From JABWCQ01 sp964587105 (lineage in GTDB: Bacteria; Electryoneota; RPQS01), in the NCBI GenBank assembly GCA_964587105.1, contig CAZPKG010000010.1, positions 62,001 to 126,000 on the forward strand: a stretch of 64,000 bases of DNA, given 5' to 3'. Under the pieces are notes generated by a model. The model was not told where the DNA came from. It did not search any database and saw only the letters and a list, made by a program, of their open reading frames with translations. The first letter of the stretch is position 1, and every line of letters starts with the position of its first letter. The translations under genes were made by a program, and so were the position numbers. Of the stretch, positions 1-9,503 are shown piece after piece.

Positions 1-749
1 CAGTTTTCGCGAGCCGCGCGATCAAGCCAGAGTTCTTTGTCATTCAGCGTCGTGAGTGGAAAAAGATCGTAACCCATGATGTATGGCAGCGGCACATGCG
101 CGGAGAGCGGAATTAGATCTGAGGGAAAAAACAAGGTGCGCTTGCCATCGGTGATGCGGAGCATTTGGAGCGCCGGAGTGTGACCGCTTGTCGTCTCGAG
201 GAACAGGCCGGGCATCAGCTCAGTATCTTCATCAAGCAGCTCCAGTAACCCGGCCAAGCGAACCGGCTCATAGTTTGGATCAATGTAACTTGCTCGGTCG
301 CGCGGATTACGCGTCAGTCCGTGCTGGTACTGCACGCTTTGAACATAATGCTTCGCATTCGGAAAAAGCGGGACAGCGGCGCCGTCATGCAAGACTGTGG
401 TACCACCAGCATGATCAAAATGCAAGTGCGTGTAGATGACGTGTGTAATCTGCTCCGGCGTGACTTTTACACGAGCGAGTTCATCTACCAGCGAGCCATG
501 CGGGAATGTGATGTCAAAAATCTCGCGGAACTTCGCGTCATCCTTGTCACCAATGCCTGCGTCAACCAGAATGTTGCGCCCCTGCATTTTGAGCAGTAGA
601 ACGCGTGCGGTCATTTCGATGCGGTTTTTTGCGTCGGCAGGGCATTGCTTTTCCCACAACGGCTTGGGAACAACTCCGAACATTGCGCCGCCGTCAAGCT
701 TGAATTCGCCGACTCTAAGCGGGATTATCTCATACCCTGCGATTTTCAT
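1..749 (-). CDS. MBL-fold metallo-hydrolase (partial, C-terminus beyond window)
   Basis: A metallo-beta-lactamase-fold hydrolase running off the left edge of the window; about 249 N-terminal residues are visible. The zinc motif THLHFDHAGG (His108, His110, Asp112, His113) and a later metal His in TSGHTP near residue 190 fit a dinuclear-metal hydrolase of the lactonase/glyoxalase-like branch. No signal peptide is seen, so it is probably cytoplasmic. The start ATG at 749 overlaps the stop of the upstream PHP-family gene by 4 bases (ATGA), so the two are translationally coupled and co-transcribed. Substrate cannot be inferred. Confidence 0.85.
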   Translation of the reverse strand, partial: MKIAGYEIIPLRVGEFKLDGGAMFGVVPKPLWEKQCPADAKNRIEMTARVLLLKMQGRNILVDAGIGDKDDAKFREIFDITFPHGSLVDELARVKVTPEQITHVIYTHLHFDHAGGTTVLHDGAAVPLFPNAKHYVQSVQYQHGLTRNPRDRASYIDPNYEPVRLAGLLELLDEDTELMPGLFLETTSGHTPALQMLRITDGKRTLFFPSDLIPLSAHVPLPYIMGYDLFPLTTLNDKELWLDRAAREN

Positions 750-1480
750 GCAGCTTTGTACTTAGGCCACTCGTCGCCATTCCAAATACGTCGGGGTGCG
801 TCTGTCACCATCTGCCTTGCGGCAGGTGCACCAACTATTGACGCGGCTTCGTCGCGTCCGGCGGCGAGACAAAAGTTCTGTTTGTCGTCATCATGCGCAT
901 CGCTCGTGAGAATTTCAATATGACCGGTTGCAAGCAGATCACGCGAATGCCGCTTCATAGGCAGACCGAATTGTCCGGTCAACGAGCCTGCATCCATCGT
1001 CAGGACAGCTCCATCCGTGCGCAGTTTGATGAGTTGATCAACGTTGCGAAAGGCCAGCGGATACCGTTCATGATGCGCAATAACCGGAACATAGCCCCAC
1101 TTACTTACGGCCTTAACAACGTTATGAATGACTTCAAATGGCGTTTGGCGCGGAAACTCAATCAAAGAGTATCGTCCTTTGCCATTCAATGTAGCAAACG
1201 GCTGCGCGAGGACTTTTTGCATGTTTATGCCAAACATTATCTCGGCGCCAAGTCCGATTTCAATCGGCAATTCGAGTTTGGCAACTTCAGTTTTCAGAGC
1301 GTTCAAGCGATCATTGAAGAGATCGTTCGCGTGTGAATTTGAGTGATCGTTGGCGTGCGGTGTGCAGATAACGTGCGAGATGCCCTGATGAATGGCGGAT
1401 TCAAGCATACGGATGGACTGGCGCATACCGGTTGCTCCATCGTCCACTTGCGGCAGCACGTGATTATGAATATCGTACAC
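746..1480 (-). CDS. CpsB/YwqE-type PHP-family tyrosine-protein phosphatase
   Basis: A 244-residue PHP-domain protein of the CpsB/CapC/YwqE type, metal-dependent phosphatases that dephosphorylate the tyrosine tail of BY-kinases controlling exopolysaccharide export. Visible metal ligands are DIHNH at residues 3-7, the Asp pair after QV near 12-14, CTPHANDH near 40, AHHERY in the middle and TSDAHDD near the end; these are the family's motifs in order. The start is GTG (VYDIHNH). The probable partner kinase is encoded at 60144-62438, at the opposite end of this window, so kinase and phosphatase are split. The gene sits 6 bases after the ETF-QO stop and overlaps the following MBL gene by 4 bases. 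Confidence 0.85.
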   Translation of the reverse strand: MYDIHNHVLPQVDDGATGMRQSIRMLESAIHQGISHVICTPHANDHSNSHANDLFNDRLNALKTEVAKLELPIEIGLGAEIMFGINMQKVLAQPFATLNGKGRYSLIEFPRQTPFEVIHNVVKAVSKWGYVPVIAHHERYPLAFRNVDQLIKLRTDGAVLTMDAGSLTGQFGLPMKRHSRDLLATGHIEILTSDAHDDDKQNFCLAAGRDEAASIVGAPAARQMVTDAPRRIWNGDEWPKYKAA

Positions 1481-1486
1481 GCGCTC

Positions 1487-3160
1487 TTATAAGTCTGTGT
1501 ACTCTGGACCTCCGCCACCTTCCGGCGGTACCCACGTTATGATCTTGTACGGATCCATAATGTCGCACGTTTTACAATGAACGCAGTTGGATGCATTGAT
1601 CTGCAACTTCACGCCACCACGCTCCTCGTCGGCGACCATCTCGTACACATTCGCCGGGCAAAAGAATTGGCACGGGTTGCCGAACTCTTCGCGGCACTTC
1701 GTCCGGCAAATTTCCGTGTCGGCTACATGCAAATGAACGGGTTGATCTTCTTCGTGAAGCGTCTTGCTCTTATAAACGTCAGACAGCTTGTCAAAAGTGA
1801 GTTTCAGATCAAATTCTTTGGCGCGTGACGCAATCACGTCATCACGATCTTTTAGGCCAAGCTCTTTGACCTTCTTCATGTGCGTGTGTGTTTCGGGAGA
1901 AAGCATTTGCGACGTGAAACCACGACCGCCCGTGAAGAATTGCGCGCCAGCGTGGACCATGCCTGTAATCAAGCCCGACTCAAACGCTTGGTGGAAGTTG
2001 CGCACCGCCCAAAGTTCTTCTTTAATCCAACTCGCATCTACGGACTCTTTATACGTCTTGAGCGTTGCGGCGGACGTATCGTTCTTCTTTAGCGCGTGCA
2101 AGATCGTTTCGGCAGCGAGCATTCCGGATTTCATCGCGAGATGAATTCCTTTTAGACGCTGCGCATTCAGGAAAGCGGCGCTATCACCCGCGAGGAGCAA
2201 GCCGTTGGCAAATAGTTTTGGCATCGAAAACCAACCGCCTTCGGGAATGGTTTTGGCGCCATAGCCCAGCATTTTGCCATCTCGCAGAATTTCGCGAATC
2301 CAAGGATGCTGTTTGAACTTCTGGAAATTGTAATGCGGATCCGTGTACGGGTTCGTGTAGCCTAAATCAGTCACAAGACCGATCGAGACCATATTATCCC
2401 GCATCGAATAGACCCAGCTCCCACCAAACAGGTCGCCGAGCGGGTAGCCGAGCGTGTGATAGACCGTGCCGCGCGTTGACAGCGACTTGGGAAGCTCCCA
2501 AACTTCTTTTACACCGAGCACATATGTTTGCGGCATTTCGCCGTGCAAGTTCAGCCGATTGCAGGCTTCCTTCGTCAGCGAGCCGCGCGTGCCTTCGGTA
2601 AGCACGGTTACGCGGGCTTCGATATTTGCACCGGGCTCAAAGGAGCGCTTTTGTTCGCCCTGCTTATTGACGCCTTTGTCACCTGTTTGTACGCCAACGA
2701 CGCGGCTACCGTCGTACAAAACTTGTTGGCCGGGTGTTTGGGTCGCGATCAATATCTCTTCAGCTTCGCATTGCTCGGCGAGCCATTTCGAAACGCGGTT
2801 GATCGAAACGATTGGGAAGCCATGATTGTTGAGTGGTGGCGGCGTCCACGGAGCCTTCATCTTGTTAGTTGACGTCAGGTAGTAAACGCCCTCGTCTTCA
2901 ACTATTCGCTCTATCGGGAAGCCACGCTCTCTCCAATCAGGGAAGAGTTCTGCGATTGCACGTGGGTCCATAACGGCGCCGCTCAGATTGTGCGCGCCAA
3001 CTTCGCGAGACTTCTCGATGACCATGATCTCGACATCGCCCGGTCCATTACCCGCCGCATTCGCGCGTTTGATCATTTGCTTCAAATGATACGCACACGA
3101 AAGCCCGGCAGGACCTGCGCCGACAATCAAAACATCAATTGGAAGAGTTTCGCGAGTCAT
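1487..3160 (-). CDS. Electron transfer flavoprotein-ubiquinone oxidoreductase
   Basis: ETF-QO, a monotopic inner-membrane flavoprotein that moves electrons from electron-transfer flavoprotein to quinone, linking fatty-acid and amino-acid oxidation to respiration. At 557 residues it has full family length. The N-terminal FAD-binding motif VGAGPAGLSCAYHL lies near residues 10-24. The C-terminal 4Fe-4S domain carries the cysteines of CPANVYE and NCVHCKTCDIMDP, followed by the glycine-rich EGGGGPEY tail typical of the family. Starts at ATG 3160, just downstream of pepA on the same strand. Its place after the complex I genes gives two entry points into the quinone pool in one gene run. No etfA or etfB is present here. 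Confidence 0.95.
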   Translation of the reverse strand: MTRETLPIDVLIVGAGPAGLSCAYHLKQMIKRANAAGNGPGDVEIMVIEKSREVGAHNLSGAVMDPRAIAELFPDWRERGFPIERIVEDEGVYYLTSTNKMKAPWTPPPLNNHGFPIVSINRVSKWLAEQCEAEEILIATQTPGQQVLYDGSRVVGVQTGDKGVNKQGEQKRSFEPGANIEARVTVLTEGTRGSLTKEACNRLNLHGEMPQTYVLGVKEVWELPKSLSTRGTVYHTLGYPLGDLFGGSWVYSMRDNMVSIGLVTDLGYTNPYTDPHYNFQKFKQHPWIREILRDGKMLGYGAKTIPEGGWFSMPKLFANGLLLAGDSAAFLNAQRLKGIHLAMKSGMLAAETILHALKKNDTSAATLKTYKESVDASWIKEELWAVRNFHQAFESGLITGMVHAGAQFFTGGRGFTSQMLSPETHTHMKKVKELGLKDRDDVIASRAKEFDLKLTFDKLSDVYKSKTLHEEDQPVHLHVADTEICRTKCREEFGNPCQFFCPANVYEMVADEERGGVKLQINASNCVHCKTCDIMDPYKIITWVPPEGGGGPEYTDL

Positions 3161-3167
3161 GGGTTAT

Positions 3168-4655
3168 TTAGTTCCCCATCGCCAATTCAATCAACGTCTT
3201 CGTCGCGGTCCCACTGGCCGTCATCTTGGGTGACAACGAAGTCGGATAGGCAGGAAAAGAAGTCGGAGCAATATCAATGTGCGCCCACGGTATGTTGCCG
3301 ACAAACTCCTTGAGGAAGGCAGCTGCTAACGATGCTCCACCCCAGCGGTGGCCAGCGGCATTCTTTAACATGGCAACGTCGCCCCGCATCTCGTCAAGGT
3401 ACTCTTCGTACATCGGAAGTGGCCACATCCGTTCCAGTGCACGGTCGGCAGCTGCCAGAACTTTTTGGGATACACGATCGCTATTGGCAAATACTCCGTC
3501 GGCATGATTGCCCAAAGCAACTTTGGCCGCGCCTGTCAATGTTGCAATATCGACCATCAAATCAGGCTTATACTTATCGGCGACATACGACAGCGCATCG
3601 GCGAGAACGAGGCGACCTTCTGCATCGGTATTGCCGATCTCAACCGTAATCCCATTATAAGCTGTGTAAATATCAGACGGACGATAGGCATTGCCGCTGA
3701 TTGCATTTTCGCAAGTTCCAATGACGCCGATGACACGCTGTTTTGGTTTCAGCTTAGCGACCCCGTGCATCGCGGCGAGCACGGCGGCGGCGCCGCACAT
3801 GTCAGACTTCATCTCTTCCATCATGGCGACTTTGATATTCAAACCGCCTGAATCAAACACCAAGCCTTTACCGACTAACGCGAGTGATTTCTTCGCGCCG
3901 CGCGGATGATAGTCCATTATGATAACACGAGGAGGCATTGTGCTGGCTTGCCCTACCGCGAGAATCAAGTTCATGCCGAGGCGCTTCAGCTGTTCGCGCT
4001 CAAGTATCGTGACTTTGATTCCGAATTTGCCGAGCTTCTTGGCTTCAGCTTTCAAGTAGTCCGTGTTAACCACATTGGCCGGGTGCGTGCCGTACTCGCG
4101 AGAAAGCAGTTGGCACTCGGCCATGACTTGCGCGGCCGGGATCGATTTGTCAGCGGCGTTCTTGCGAGCAATGCTGCTGAAATAGAGATCAACGGATGCG
4201 ACTGAATGCGCAGGTTTTTTGCTCTTGGCTTTGTAATGCTCAAAATTCCAGTGACCAAGAACGAGCCCGTCCACCAAGGCACGTGCAGTCGTGCCAGCAT
4301 CAAGGTCGTCCTCGTAGCTCGCGGAACTGAAAACAGCGAGTGATTTGGCGGCATTCCCTTTGGCGGTCCGCATTACAGAACCCGCAGAGAGGCGCAAGCG
4401 ATGCCATGAAAATTCTTTGCGCGAACCAAGTCCTTGCAGAATGAGCAGTGGCGCTTGCGCACCGTCGCTAAAATGCGCAACCGTCTCTTTAAATTTTCCT
4501 TCAAAACGCGCGGCCGCAATAAGTTTCTCAAAAGCGGAAACGGTGCGGCGATCCAACCCTGCAAGCTTGGGCGCTTTAAGTTCGTCATCAAACAAGCAGA
4601 CGGCGATTGCATCGGGTTTGCTTTTCAGCGAACCGGTTGTAGCTGTAATTTTCAT
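3168..4655 (-). CDS. pepA: Leucyl aminopeptidase (M17 family)
   Basis: Cytosolic metallo-aminopeptidase of the M17 family, 495 residues, the usual length. The C-terminal catalytic domain shows GKGLVFDSGGLNIK near 260-275 (metal-binding Lys and Asp) and the signature NTDAEGRLVLADAL near 345-358, which carries the metal-binding Asp and Glu and the catalytic Arg. The first 150 residues correspond to the less conserved N-terminal domain. ATG at 4655 overlaps the panD stop as ATGA, so translation is coupled to panD. PepA homologues can also bind DNA in some bacteria; nothing here tests that. Confidence 0.93.
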   Translation of the reverse strand: MKITATTGSLKSKPDAIAVCLFDDELKAPKLAGLDRRTVSAFEKLIAAARFEGKFKETVAHFSDGAQAPLLILQGLGSRKEFSWHRLRLSAGSVMRTAKGNAAKSLAVFSSASYEDDLDAGTTARALVDGLVLGHWNFEHYKAKSKKPAHSVASVDLYFSSIARKNAADKSIPAAQVMAECQLLSREYGTHPANVVNTDYLKAEAKKLGKFGIKVTILEREQLKRLGMNLILAVGQASTMPPRVIIMDYHPRGAKKSLALVGKGLVFDSGGLNIKVAMMEEMKSDMCGAAAVLAAMHGVAKLKPKQRVIGVIGTCENAISGNAYRPSDIYTAYNGITVEIGNTDAEGRLVLADALSYVADKYKPDLMVDIATLTGAAKVALGNHADGVFANSDRVSQKVLAAADRALERMWPLPMYEEYLDEMRGDVAMLKNAAGHRWGGASLAAAFLKEFVGNIPWAHIDIAPTSFPAYPTSLSPKMTASGTATKTLIELAMGN

Positions 4656-5032
4656 TTCGGGCGCTCGCTCTTGTGCTCAATGAGCTTCGTAATCTTGTTC
4701 TTTCCGTCCACCAACACGACTCTGCAGCGATGCTTGCCAAGCTCTTCGTCAGTAAGTTGCACGTAGCTAACAATGATCACTTTGTCACCGGGTTGGCCGA
4801 GACGGGCCGCAGCGCCATTCAGACCAACCTTACCGGATCCACGTTTGGCGGGAATTGCGTAGGTGTCGAGGCGTACGCCGCTGTTGACATTGTAAATGTG
4901 CACGCGTTCATAAACAGCAATGCCGGCGGCATCGAGCAGATCACGATCGACAGCGCAACTGCCTTCGTAATCAAGTCGAGTTTCTGTTAGTGTGGCGGAG
5001 TGTATCTTACCGCCAAGCATTTCGCGCAACAT
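4652..5032 (-). CDS. panD: Aspartate 1-decarboxylase (pyruvoyl enzyme)
   Basis: Makes beta-alanine from aspartate for pantothenate and CoA synthesis. The proenzyme cleaves itself between Gly and Ser to form the pyruvoyl group; the site is visible as YEGSCAVD at residues 22-29. Further family signatures are NGAAA and GDKVIIVSY. The product is 126 residues, matching PanD. I take ATG 5032 (MLREML) rather than the longer frame because it matches the family N-terminus and has AAGGA eight bases upstream. The gene begins 10 bases after the nitronate monooxygenase stop and overlaps pepA by 4 bases. The other pantothenate genes are not in the window. Confidence 0.95.
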   Translation of the reverse strand: MLREMLGGKIHSATLTETRLDYEGSCAVDRDLLDAAGIAVYERVHIYNVNSGVRLDTYAIPAKRGSGKVGLNGAAARLGQPGDKVIIVSYVQLTDEELGKHRCRVVLVDGKNKITKLIEHKSERPK

Positions 5033-5042
5033 ACTCTTGTCC

Positions 5043-6011
5043 TTATTGTCCTGCAATCCGCATCTGTGCAATGCGATACTCTTCAAGAAGGCGGAAAACC
5101 ATCTGTTCTACGGTGGGGACGTCGTGTATCAAACCTACTCCCATTCCCGCTTCAAACTGGCCGTCTTCCCAATTTCCTTCAAACATCCCCGCGCGCTCAC
5201 GTTTTTGACTCAAGAGTTCTCGCGTTTCCTCGGGGCTTGCGCACCGATGCTCGAACTCGGAGCATTTTAGCGCAAACGGCGACTTGATCATGCGCGTGGG
5301 CCCGATATTCTTGAGCGAGAGCACCGTATCCGTTTCTCCGGCCTCGACGATCGCCTGCTTAAATCTATCATGTGCAGAGGCTTCAGTTGTTGCGGCGAAG
5401 CGGGTGCCAAGTTGTACTCCGTCCGCACCCAACGCGAATGCGGCAAGGACTCCTCTACCATCTGAAATTCCGCCTGCCGCAATCACAGGAATCTGAACCG
5501 CGTCTCTGACTTGTGGCACCAAGACAAATGTCGGAATTTCATCAACGCCGTTGTGCCCACCTGCCTCGGTGCCTTCACACACGACTGCATCTACTCCGCG
5601 TTCTTCGCATTTCTTTGCGAGTTTTGCTGTCGGTACAACATGCACGACGATTGCACCGGACTTCTTGAGCGTCTCAGTAAACAGCGCGGGGTTTCCGGCT
5701 GATGTGAATACGATCTTGATTTGCTCGTCAAGGCAGACTTGCACAAGCTCTTTGACATCGCCGCGCAAGAGCGGAATATTCACCGCGAACGGTGTACCGT
5801 CAGGCAGTGCGTTGCGAGCATCGGTGATGTGCTGGCGCAAGAGATCAGGTTTCATTGAACCTGCGCCGATCATCCCCAAGCAGCCTGTGCGGGCCGATGC
5901 GACACAGAGTTTCCAGCCCGAAGTCCAGACCATTCCAGCCTGAACAATGGGAAGTTGTACACCAAAGAGCGACTGGATTCTATTTGAAGGCCAAGTTAAG
6001 TCGCTTCTCAT
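5043..6011 (-). CDS. Nitronate monooxygenase / 2-nitropropane dioxygenase family (FMN)
   Basis: FMN-dependent TIM-barrel oxidoreductase, about 322 residues. The N-terminus FGVQLPIVQAGM and the phosphate- and flavin-binding CEGTEAGGHNG, followed by VIAAGGISDGRG and LGADGVQLGTRF, are the family's hallmarks. It could be nitronate monooxygenase or a FabK-like enoyl-ACP reductase; both share these motifs and I cannot separate them by eye. The frame opens upstream inside nuoI, but ATG 6011 is preferred because AAAGG lies six bases before it and the conserved region begins directly after it. It lies 82 bases after nuoI and 10 before panD in the same transcription unit. Confidence 0.85.
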   Translation of the reverse strand: MRSDLTWPSNRIQSLFGVQLPIVQAGMVWTSGWKLCVASARTGCLGMIGAGSMKPDLLRQHITDARNALPDGTPFAVNIPLLRGDVKELVQVCLDEQIKIVFTSAGNPALFTETLKKSGAIVVHVVPTAKLAKKCEERGVDAVVCEGTEAGGHNGVDEIPTFVLVPQVRDAVQIPVIAAGGISDGRGVLAAFALGADGVQLGTRFAATTEASAHDRFKQAIVEAGETDTVLSLKNIGPTRMIKSPFALKCSEFEHRCASPEETRELLSQKRERAGMFEGNWEDGQFEAGMGVGLIHDVPTVEQMVFRLLEEYRIAQMRIAGQ

Positions 6012-6093
6012 CTCTAACCTTTTCATAAGCACAAGCCGCACGGAACTGCTCCCGTACGGCTCGCTGTAGTTCCGAAATTCGTAGGCAACACGT

Positions 6094-6693
6094 TTAGTGC
6101 TGCTTCGCTTGCGCCAATAAGTCCACGCGCGTGACGACCACTCCGTCAAGTTCTCCGCGATATTGCGAATGAGTCGTGAGTGCGGAATCTTTCAACATGA
6201 AATCCTTATCCATGTAGAACTCGCCCCGGCTGTGGCCGCCCAAATCAATGTAACCGGAATCCATGCGGATAGCATCTTCGGGACATGCTTCCACGCACAA
6301 TCCACAGAAGCAGCACCGGAGAAGATCAAGTTCAAAAGCAACCGGGTATTTTTCGATACGTCCGTCGAGCGATTCACCGGCCGTTATGTAAATGCACTTG
6401 TCCGGGCAGGCGGTTTCGCACATCATACAAGCGACGCAGCGCGGTGCGCCGTCGGGACGCAGCATCAATCTATGACGACCACGCCAGCGCGGCGCGATTG
6501 GACGGCGCTCTTCAGGATACTGAAAGGTCACCAACGGGCGTTTGGTTTTCAGGCCAATTGCACGCCCGACAAATCTGTTGAAATTCTGGAAGAAATGCCG
6601 CGACGTCACGACCATACCACGCCATAGTTCTGGGTAGTATGTGTTTTGCCACATGCTGAGCTTAATTTCGCGGACTTGCTTGACCGTTATCAT
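6094..6693 (-). CDS. nuoI: NADH-quinone oxidoreductase subunit I
   Basis: Peripheral-arm subunit of complex I that holds clusters N6a and N6b and passes electrons toward NuoB. Two complete 4Fe-4S ligand sets are present: CVACMMCETACP near residues 75-87 and CCFCGLCVEACP near 125-137. Length 199 residues is within the family's range. ATG 6693 lies one base after the nuoH stop, so the two are tightly coupled. It is the last nuo gene of this run; nuoJ to nuoN do not follow, and the next genes are metabolic. Confidence 0.95.
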   Translation of the reverse strand: MITVKQVREIKLSMWQNTYYPELWRGMVVTSRHFFQNFNRFVGRAIGLKTKRPLVTFQYPEERRPIAPRWRGRHRLMLRPDGAPRCVACMMCETACPDKCIYITAGESLDGRIEKYPVAFELDLLRCCFCGLCVEACPEDAIRMDSGYIDLGGHSRGEFYMDKDFMLKDSALTTHSQYRGELDGVVVTRVDLLAQAKQH

Positions 6694-6694
6694 C

Positions 6695-7801
6695 TTACTT
6701 ATTCAACCAGAGTACAACCAGGCCTGTAATGGCGATATTTACGAGCGCGACCGGCATCATCTCTTTCCACGAGACGCGCATCAGTTGATCGTAGCGGAAG
6801 CGTGGGAAGGTCCAACGAATCTGCATTTGCAGCCACATCAAGATAGCGAGCTTTGCGCCAAATGCTAACATGCGCAAGATGACCACCGTCCATTCTCCAA
6901 GCGGGATGTAAGCTCCCCACGGGAAGTGGAACCCGGCCTGACCGGTTTTTTCGATTGCGTCAAATAGAAATGGAATGTGATAACCGCCGAAGAAAATGGC
7001 GGTCATGACGCCGGCGAGGACAACTATTTCGGCAAACTCCCCTAAGAAAAACATTCCCCAACGCATACCAGAGTACTCGGTGGCAAAACCGATAATTTCC
7101 GACTCGCCTTCAGGCATATCAAACGGCGCGCGTTTGGTCTCGGCCATCGCCGCAGGAAGAAACAACAGAAAAGCAATTGGCTGAACTATCAAGCCCCACT
7201 TAGGAATCCAACCCCAGAGATACTCATTCTGAGCATTTACCATGGCGCCGGGTTCCATTGTTCCAAAAGCCAGAATTGGACCGATAAGCGACAAACCGAG
7301 AATGATCTCGTAGGAAATCATTTGAGCTGATGCGCGCATACCGCCCAATAACGCATACTTGCTGTTCGAGGCCCAACCTGCCAGCATGGCGCCGTAAACC
7401 GCAATCGAACCAAAGGCCAGAATGAACAGTACGCCAATATCGAGATCAAGAATTTGCAGTTTGAAATGTCTGCCGAATAACTCAACCGGCGGTCCAAATG
7501 GGATCACAGCCATCGTCAGAAAAACGGGACCCAAGGCAAAAACCGGAGCCAGGAAGTGAACAACACGGAGACCTTTAGGAGGAACAAAATCCTCTTTGAA
7601 GATCAATTTCATTGCGTCGGCAAGCGAGTTGACCAAACCAAGCAACTTGATTCCAAGAATAGAAGCCCGATTGGCGCCGATACGATCGGAAATCAATGCA
7701 CTCTGCTTGCGCTCAACCCACGTCAAAATGCCCGCGCCATTCAAAATATTGATAAGCACGAAAGCAATTTTGCCAATGATTATGCCTAAATCTACAAACA
7801 T
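6695..7801 (-). CDS. nuoH: NADH-quinone oxidoreductase subunit H
   Basis: Membrane subunit of complex I forming much of the quinone-access chamber. The 368-residue protein has about eight hydrophobic segments. Family signatures are GAGILTWVERKQ at about 20-31 and AFDMPEGESE-type sequence (RAPFDMPEGESE) near 230, the conserved acidic loop between membrane helices. ATG 7801 follows the nuoG stop by 4 bases. It is the only membrane-arm gene besides nuoA in this window. Confidence 0.96.
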   Translation of the reverse strand: MFVDLGIIIGKIAFVLINILNGAGILTWVERKQSALISDRIGANRASILGIKLLGLVNSLADAMKLIFKEDFVPPKGLRVVHFLAPVFALGPVFLTMAVIPFGPPVELFGRHFKLQILDLDIGVLFILAFGSIAVYGAMLAGWASNSKYALLGGMRASAQMISYEIILGLSLIGPILAFGTMEPGAMVNAQNEYLWGWIPKWGLIVQPIAFLLFLPAAMAETKRAPFDMPEGESEIIGFATEYSGMRWGMFFLGEFAEIVVLAGVMTAIFFGGYHIPFLFDAIEKTGQAGFHFPWGAYIPLGEWTVVILRMLAFGAKLAILMWLQMQIRWTFPRFRYDQLMRVSWKEMMPVALVNIAITGLVVLWLNK

Positions 7802-7805
7802 CCGA

Positions 7806-9485
7806 TTAGTATGCCGATAGAGGTGAGGAAGTTTGCACGCGTTTGTATGAGGGTTCAGGAGTTCCGTTCAGCATCTTTCCGCCTGAACTCAAACTATCCC
7901 ATGTCAAACCCTTAAAGCCGTCGAAATGCGCGCCGAGACTATCAAACACATGCTGCGCAGTTGCGTATTCCGATTTCAAACCGATTTGCGATCCGAGCTT
8001 CTGCCAGATCTCCCACTCGGGTATTGACATCCCATGCGGATCAATGGGTTTGGCAGTTTTTTGGATGCGACCTTGAAAATTCGTGTAGGTTGCTTCACGT
8101 TCTGCCCACATTGCCAGTGGCAACACGTCATCTGCGATCTCGGTCAACCCGTTTTCATGCGCGGACAGATAAACGATGTAACTCGTGTTCTTGCGCAGTT
8201 TAGCCAGTTCACGCTCAGAAATTGCCTTTGAAATATCGTGGCGAACGACTACGAGAACATCAAATTCACCTTCAACTGCGGCAGCCAGAAGATCATCCCC
8301 GCCTTGACCGTCTCCGCCCCAGGGCTTAATCTTTAATTCAAGCGCTCCGCGTCGATTTGGAGTCAAATCCGCTTTCTTGAGCAATTCATCGTCTTTGCCT
8401 TTTGGCTCAAAGCCAAATGTAACATCGACGTTTTGAACTTTGAGTTTGTCTATGAAGAGGCGGTTCAAGAGGTACAAGTCTTCATTGGACGATGCCGCTG
8501 AAGCCATCACTGCAATCGAGCCTGCACCCTGCTTTTCAATCGCGGTTTCGATTCGGGCGGCAACACGTGCGATGACTTCATCTAATGACGGCGCGTGCCC
8601 GTTAGCTTGCGCGTTTGTCTTGGGGGCAAGCAGGCGATTTGGCGCATCCACAGAATGGTAGCTGTAGCGGCCCTGATCACATATCCACCACTCGTTTACC
8701 ATTTTGTTGTAACGCGGCTTCAAGCGCTGAATCCGACGCTCGGGGTCTTTATAGCGACGATCCGATTCCCAGTCCACAAAAATATTACAGCCACGCGCAC
8801 ATCCCGTGCAAACAGACGCCGTCCGTTTCATATACCAGACGCGGCGTTTGAACCGAAAATCCTTGTCGGTCAGCGCACCGACTGGACAGATATCAACGAC
8901 GTTGCCGGAATAATCGTTATCAAGCGTCTTGCCCGGCACGTTCAGCAATTCAGCATCGCGACCATGCCCGAACACACCCAACTCGCCTGTTCCCGTAATC
9001 TCACGGCAGAATCTCACGCAACGTGTACAGACGACGCAACGTTCGCTATCCAAAACGACGCCCGGACCGACATCCATCACTTTGTGCTTGTGCTTCTTCT
9101 CTAACAAGGGCATACGGCTGTCGTGCAGCCCGTGCTCCATGTAGTAGTTCTGAAGATCACATTCGCCTGCGTCGTCGCAAATAGGGCAATCGAGAGGATG
9201 ATGCTGCAGATAAAACTCAAGCACCGAGCGGCGCAGCTTTTGAACTACATCGCTCTTTGTGATGATTTTCATACCATCGGCGGCCTTAGTATTGCAAGCG
9301 ATCGCAACACTTTTCCGCCCGCCGATTTCAACTTCAACTTGACACATACGGCATGAACCCACAACAGTCAAACCGGCGTGGTAGCAGTAATGCGGAATCT
9401 CCACATTCAGCAACCGCGCGGCCTCGATGAGGTTCAATCCGACCGGTACTTCGACCGGCTTGCCGTCTATTTCAAGCAAAGGCAT
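7806..9485 (-). CDS. nuoG: NADH-quinone oxidoreductase subunit G (short form)
   Basis: Complex I iron-sulfur subunit. In order: a 2Fe-2S ferredoxin domain (cysteines in YCYHAGL, GSCRMCQ and ACNTKA), the His-Cys cluster site HHPLDCPICDDAGECD near 95-110, a 4Fe-4S site CVVCTRCVRFC with CPVGAL, then an additional N7-type site CTGCARGC with WICDQGR near 225-270, and only a partial molybdopterin-like domain after about residue 300. At 559 residues it is shorter than enterobacterial NuoG (about 900), so much of the non-catalytic C-terminal domain is missing; the clusters needed for electron transfer are all visible. ATG 9485. Confidence 0.94.
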   Translation of the reverse strand: MPLLEIDGKPVEVPVGLNLIEAARLLNVEIPHYCYHAGLTVVGSCRMCQVEVEIGGRKSVAIACNTKAADGMKIITKSDVVQKLRRSVLEFYLQHHPLDCPICDDAGECDLQNYYMEHGLHDSRMPLLEKKHKHKVMDVGPGVVLDSERCVVCTRCVRFCREITGTGELGVFGHGRDAELLNVPGKTLDNDYSGNVVDICPVGALTDKDFRFKRRVWYMKRTASVCTGCARGCNIFVDWESDRRYKDPERRIQRLKPRYNKMVNEWWICDQGRYSYHSVDAPNRLLAPKTNAQANGHAPSLDEVIARVAARIETAIEKQGAGSIAVMASAASSNEDLYLLNRLFIDKLKVQNVDVTFGFEPKGKDDELLKKADLTPNRRGALELKIKPWGGDGQGGDDLLAAAVEGEFDVLVVVRHDISKAISERELAKLRKNTSYIVYLSAHENGLTEIADDVLPLAMWAEREATYTNFQGRIQKTAKPIDPHGMSIPEWEIWQKLGSQIGLKSEYATAQHVFDSLGAHFDGFKGLTWDSLSSGGKMLNGTPEPSYKRVQTSSPLSAY

Positions 9486-9503
9486 TGTGAAAAGTATGGA
9501 ATT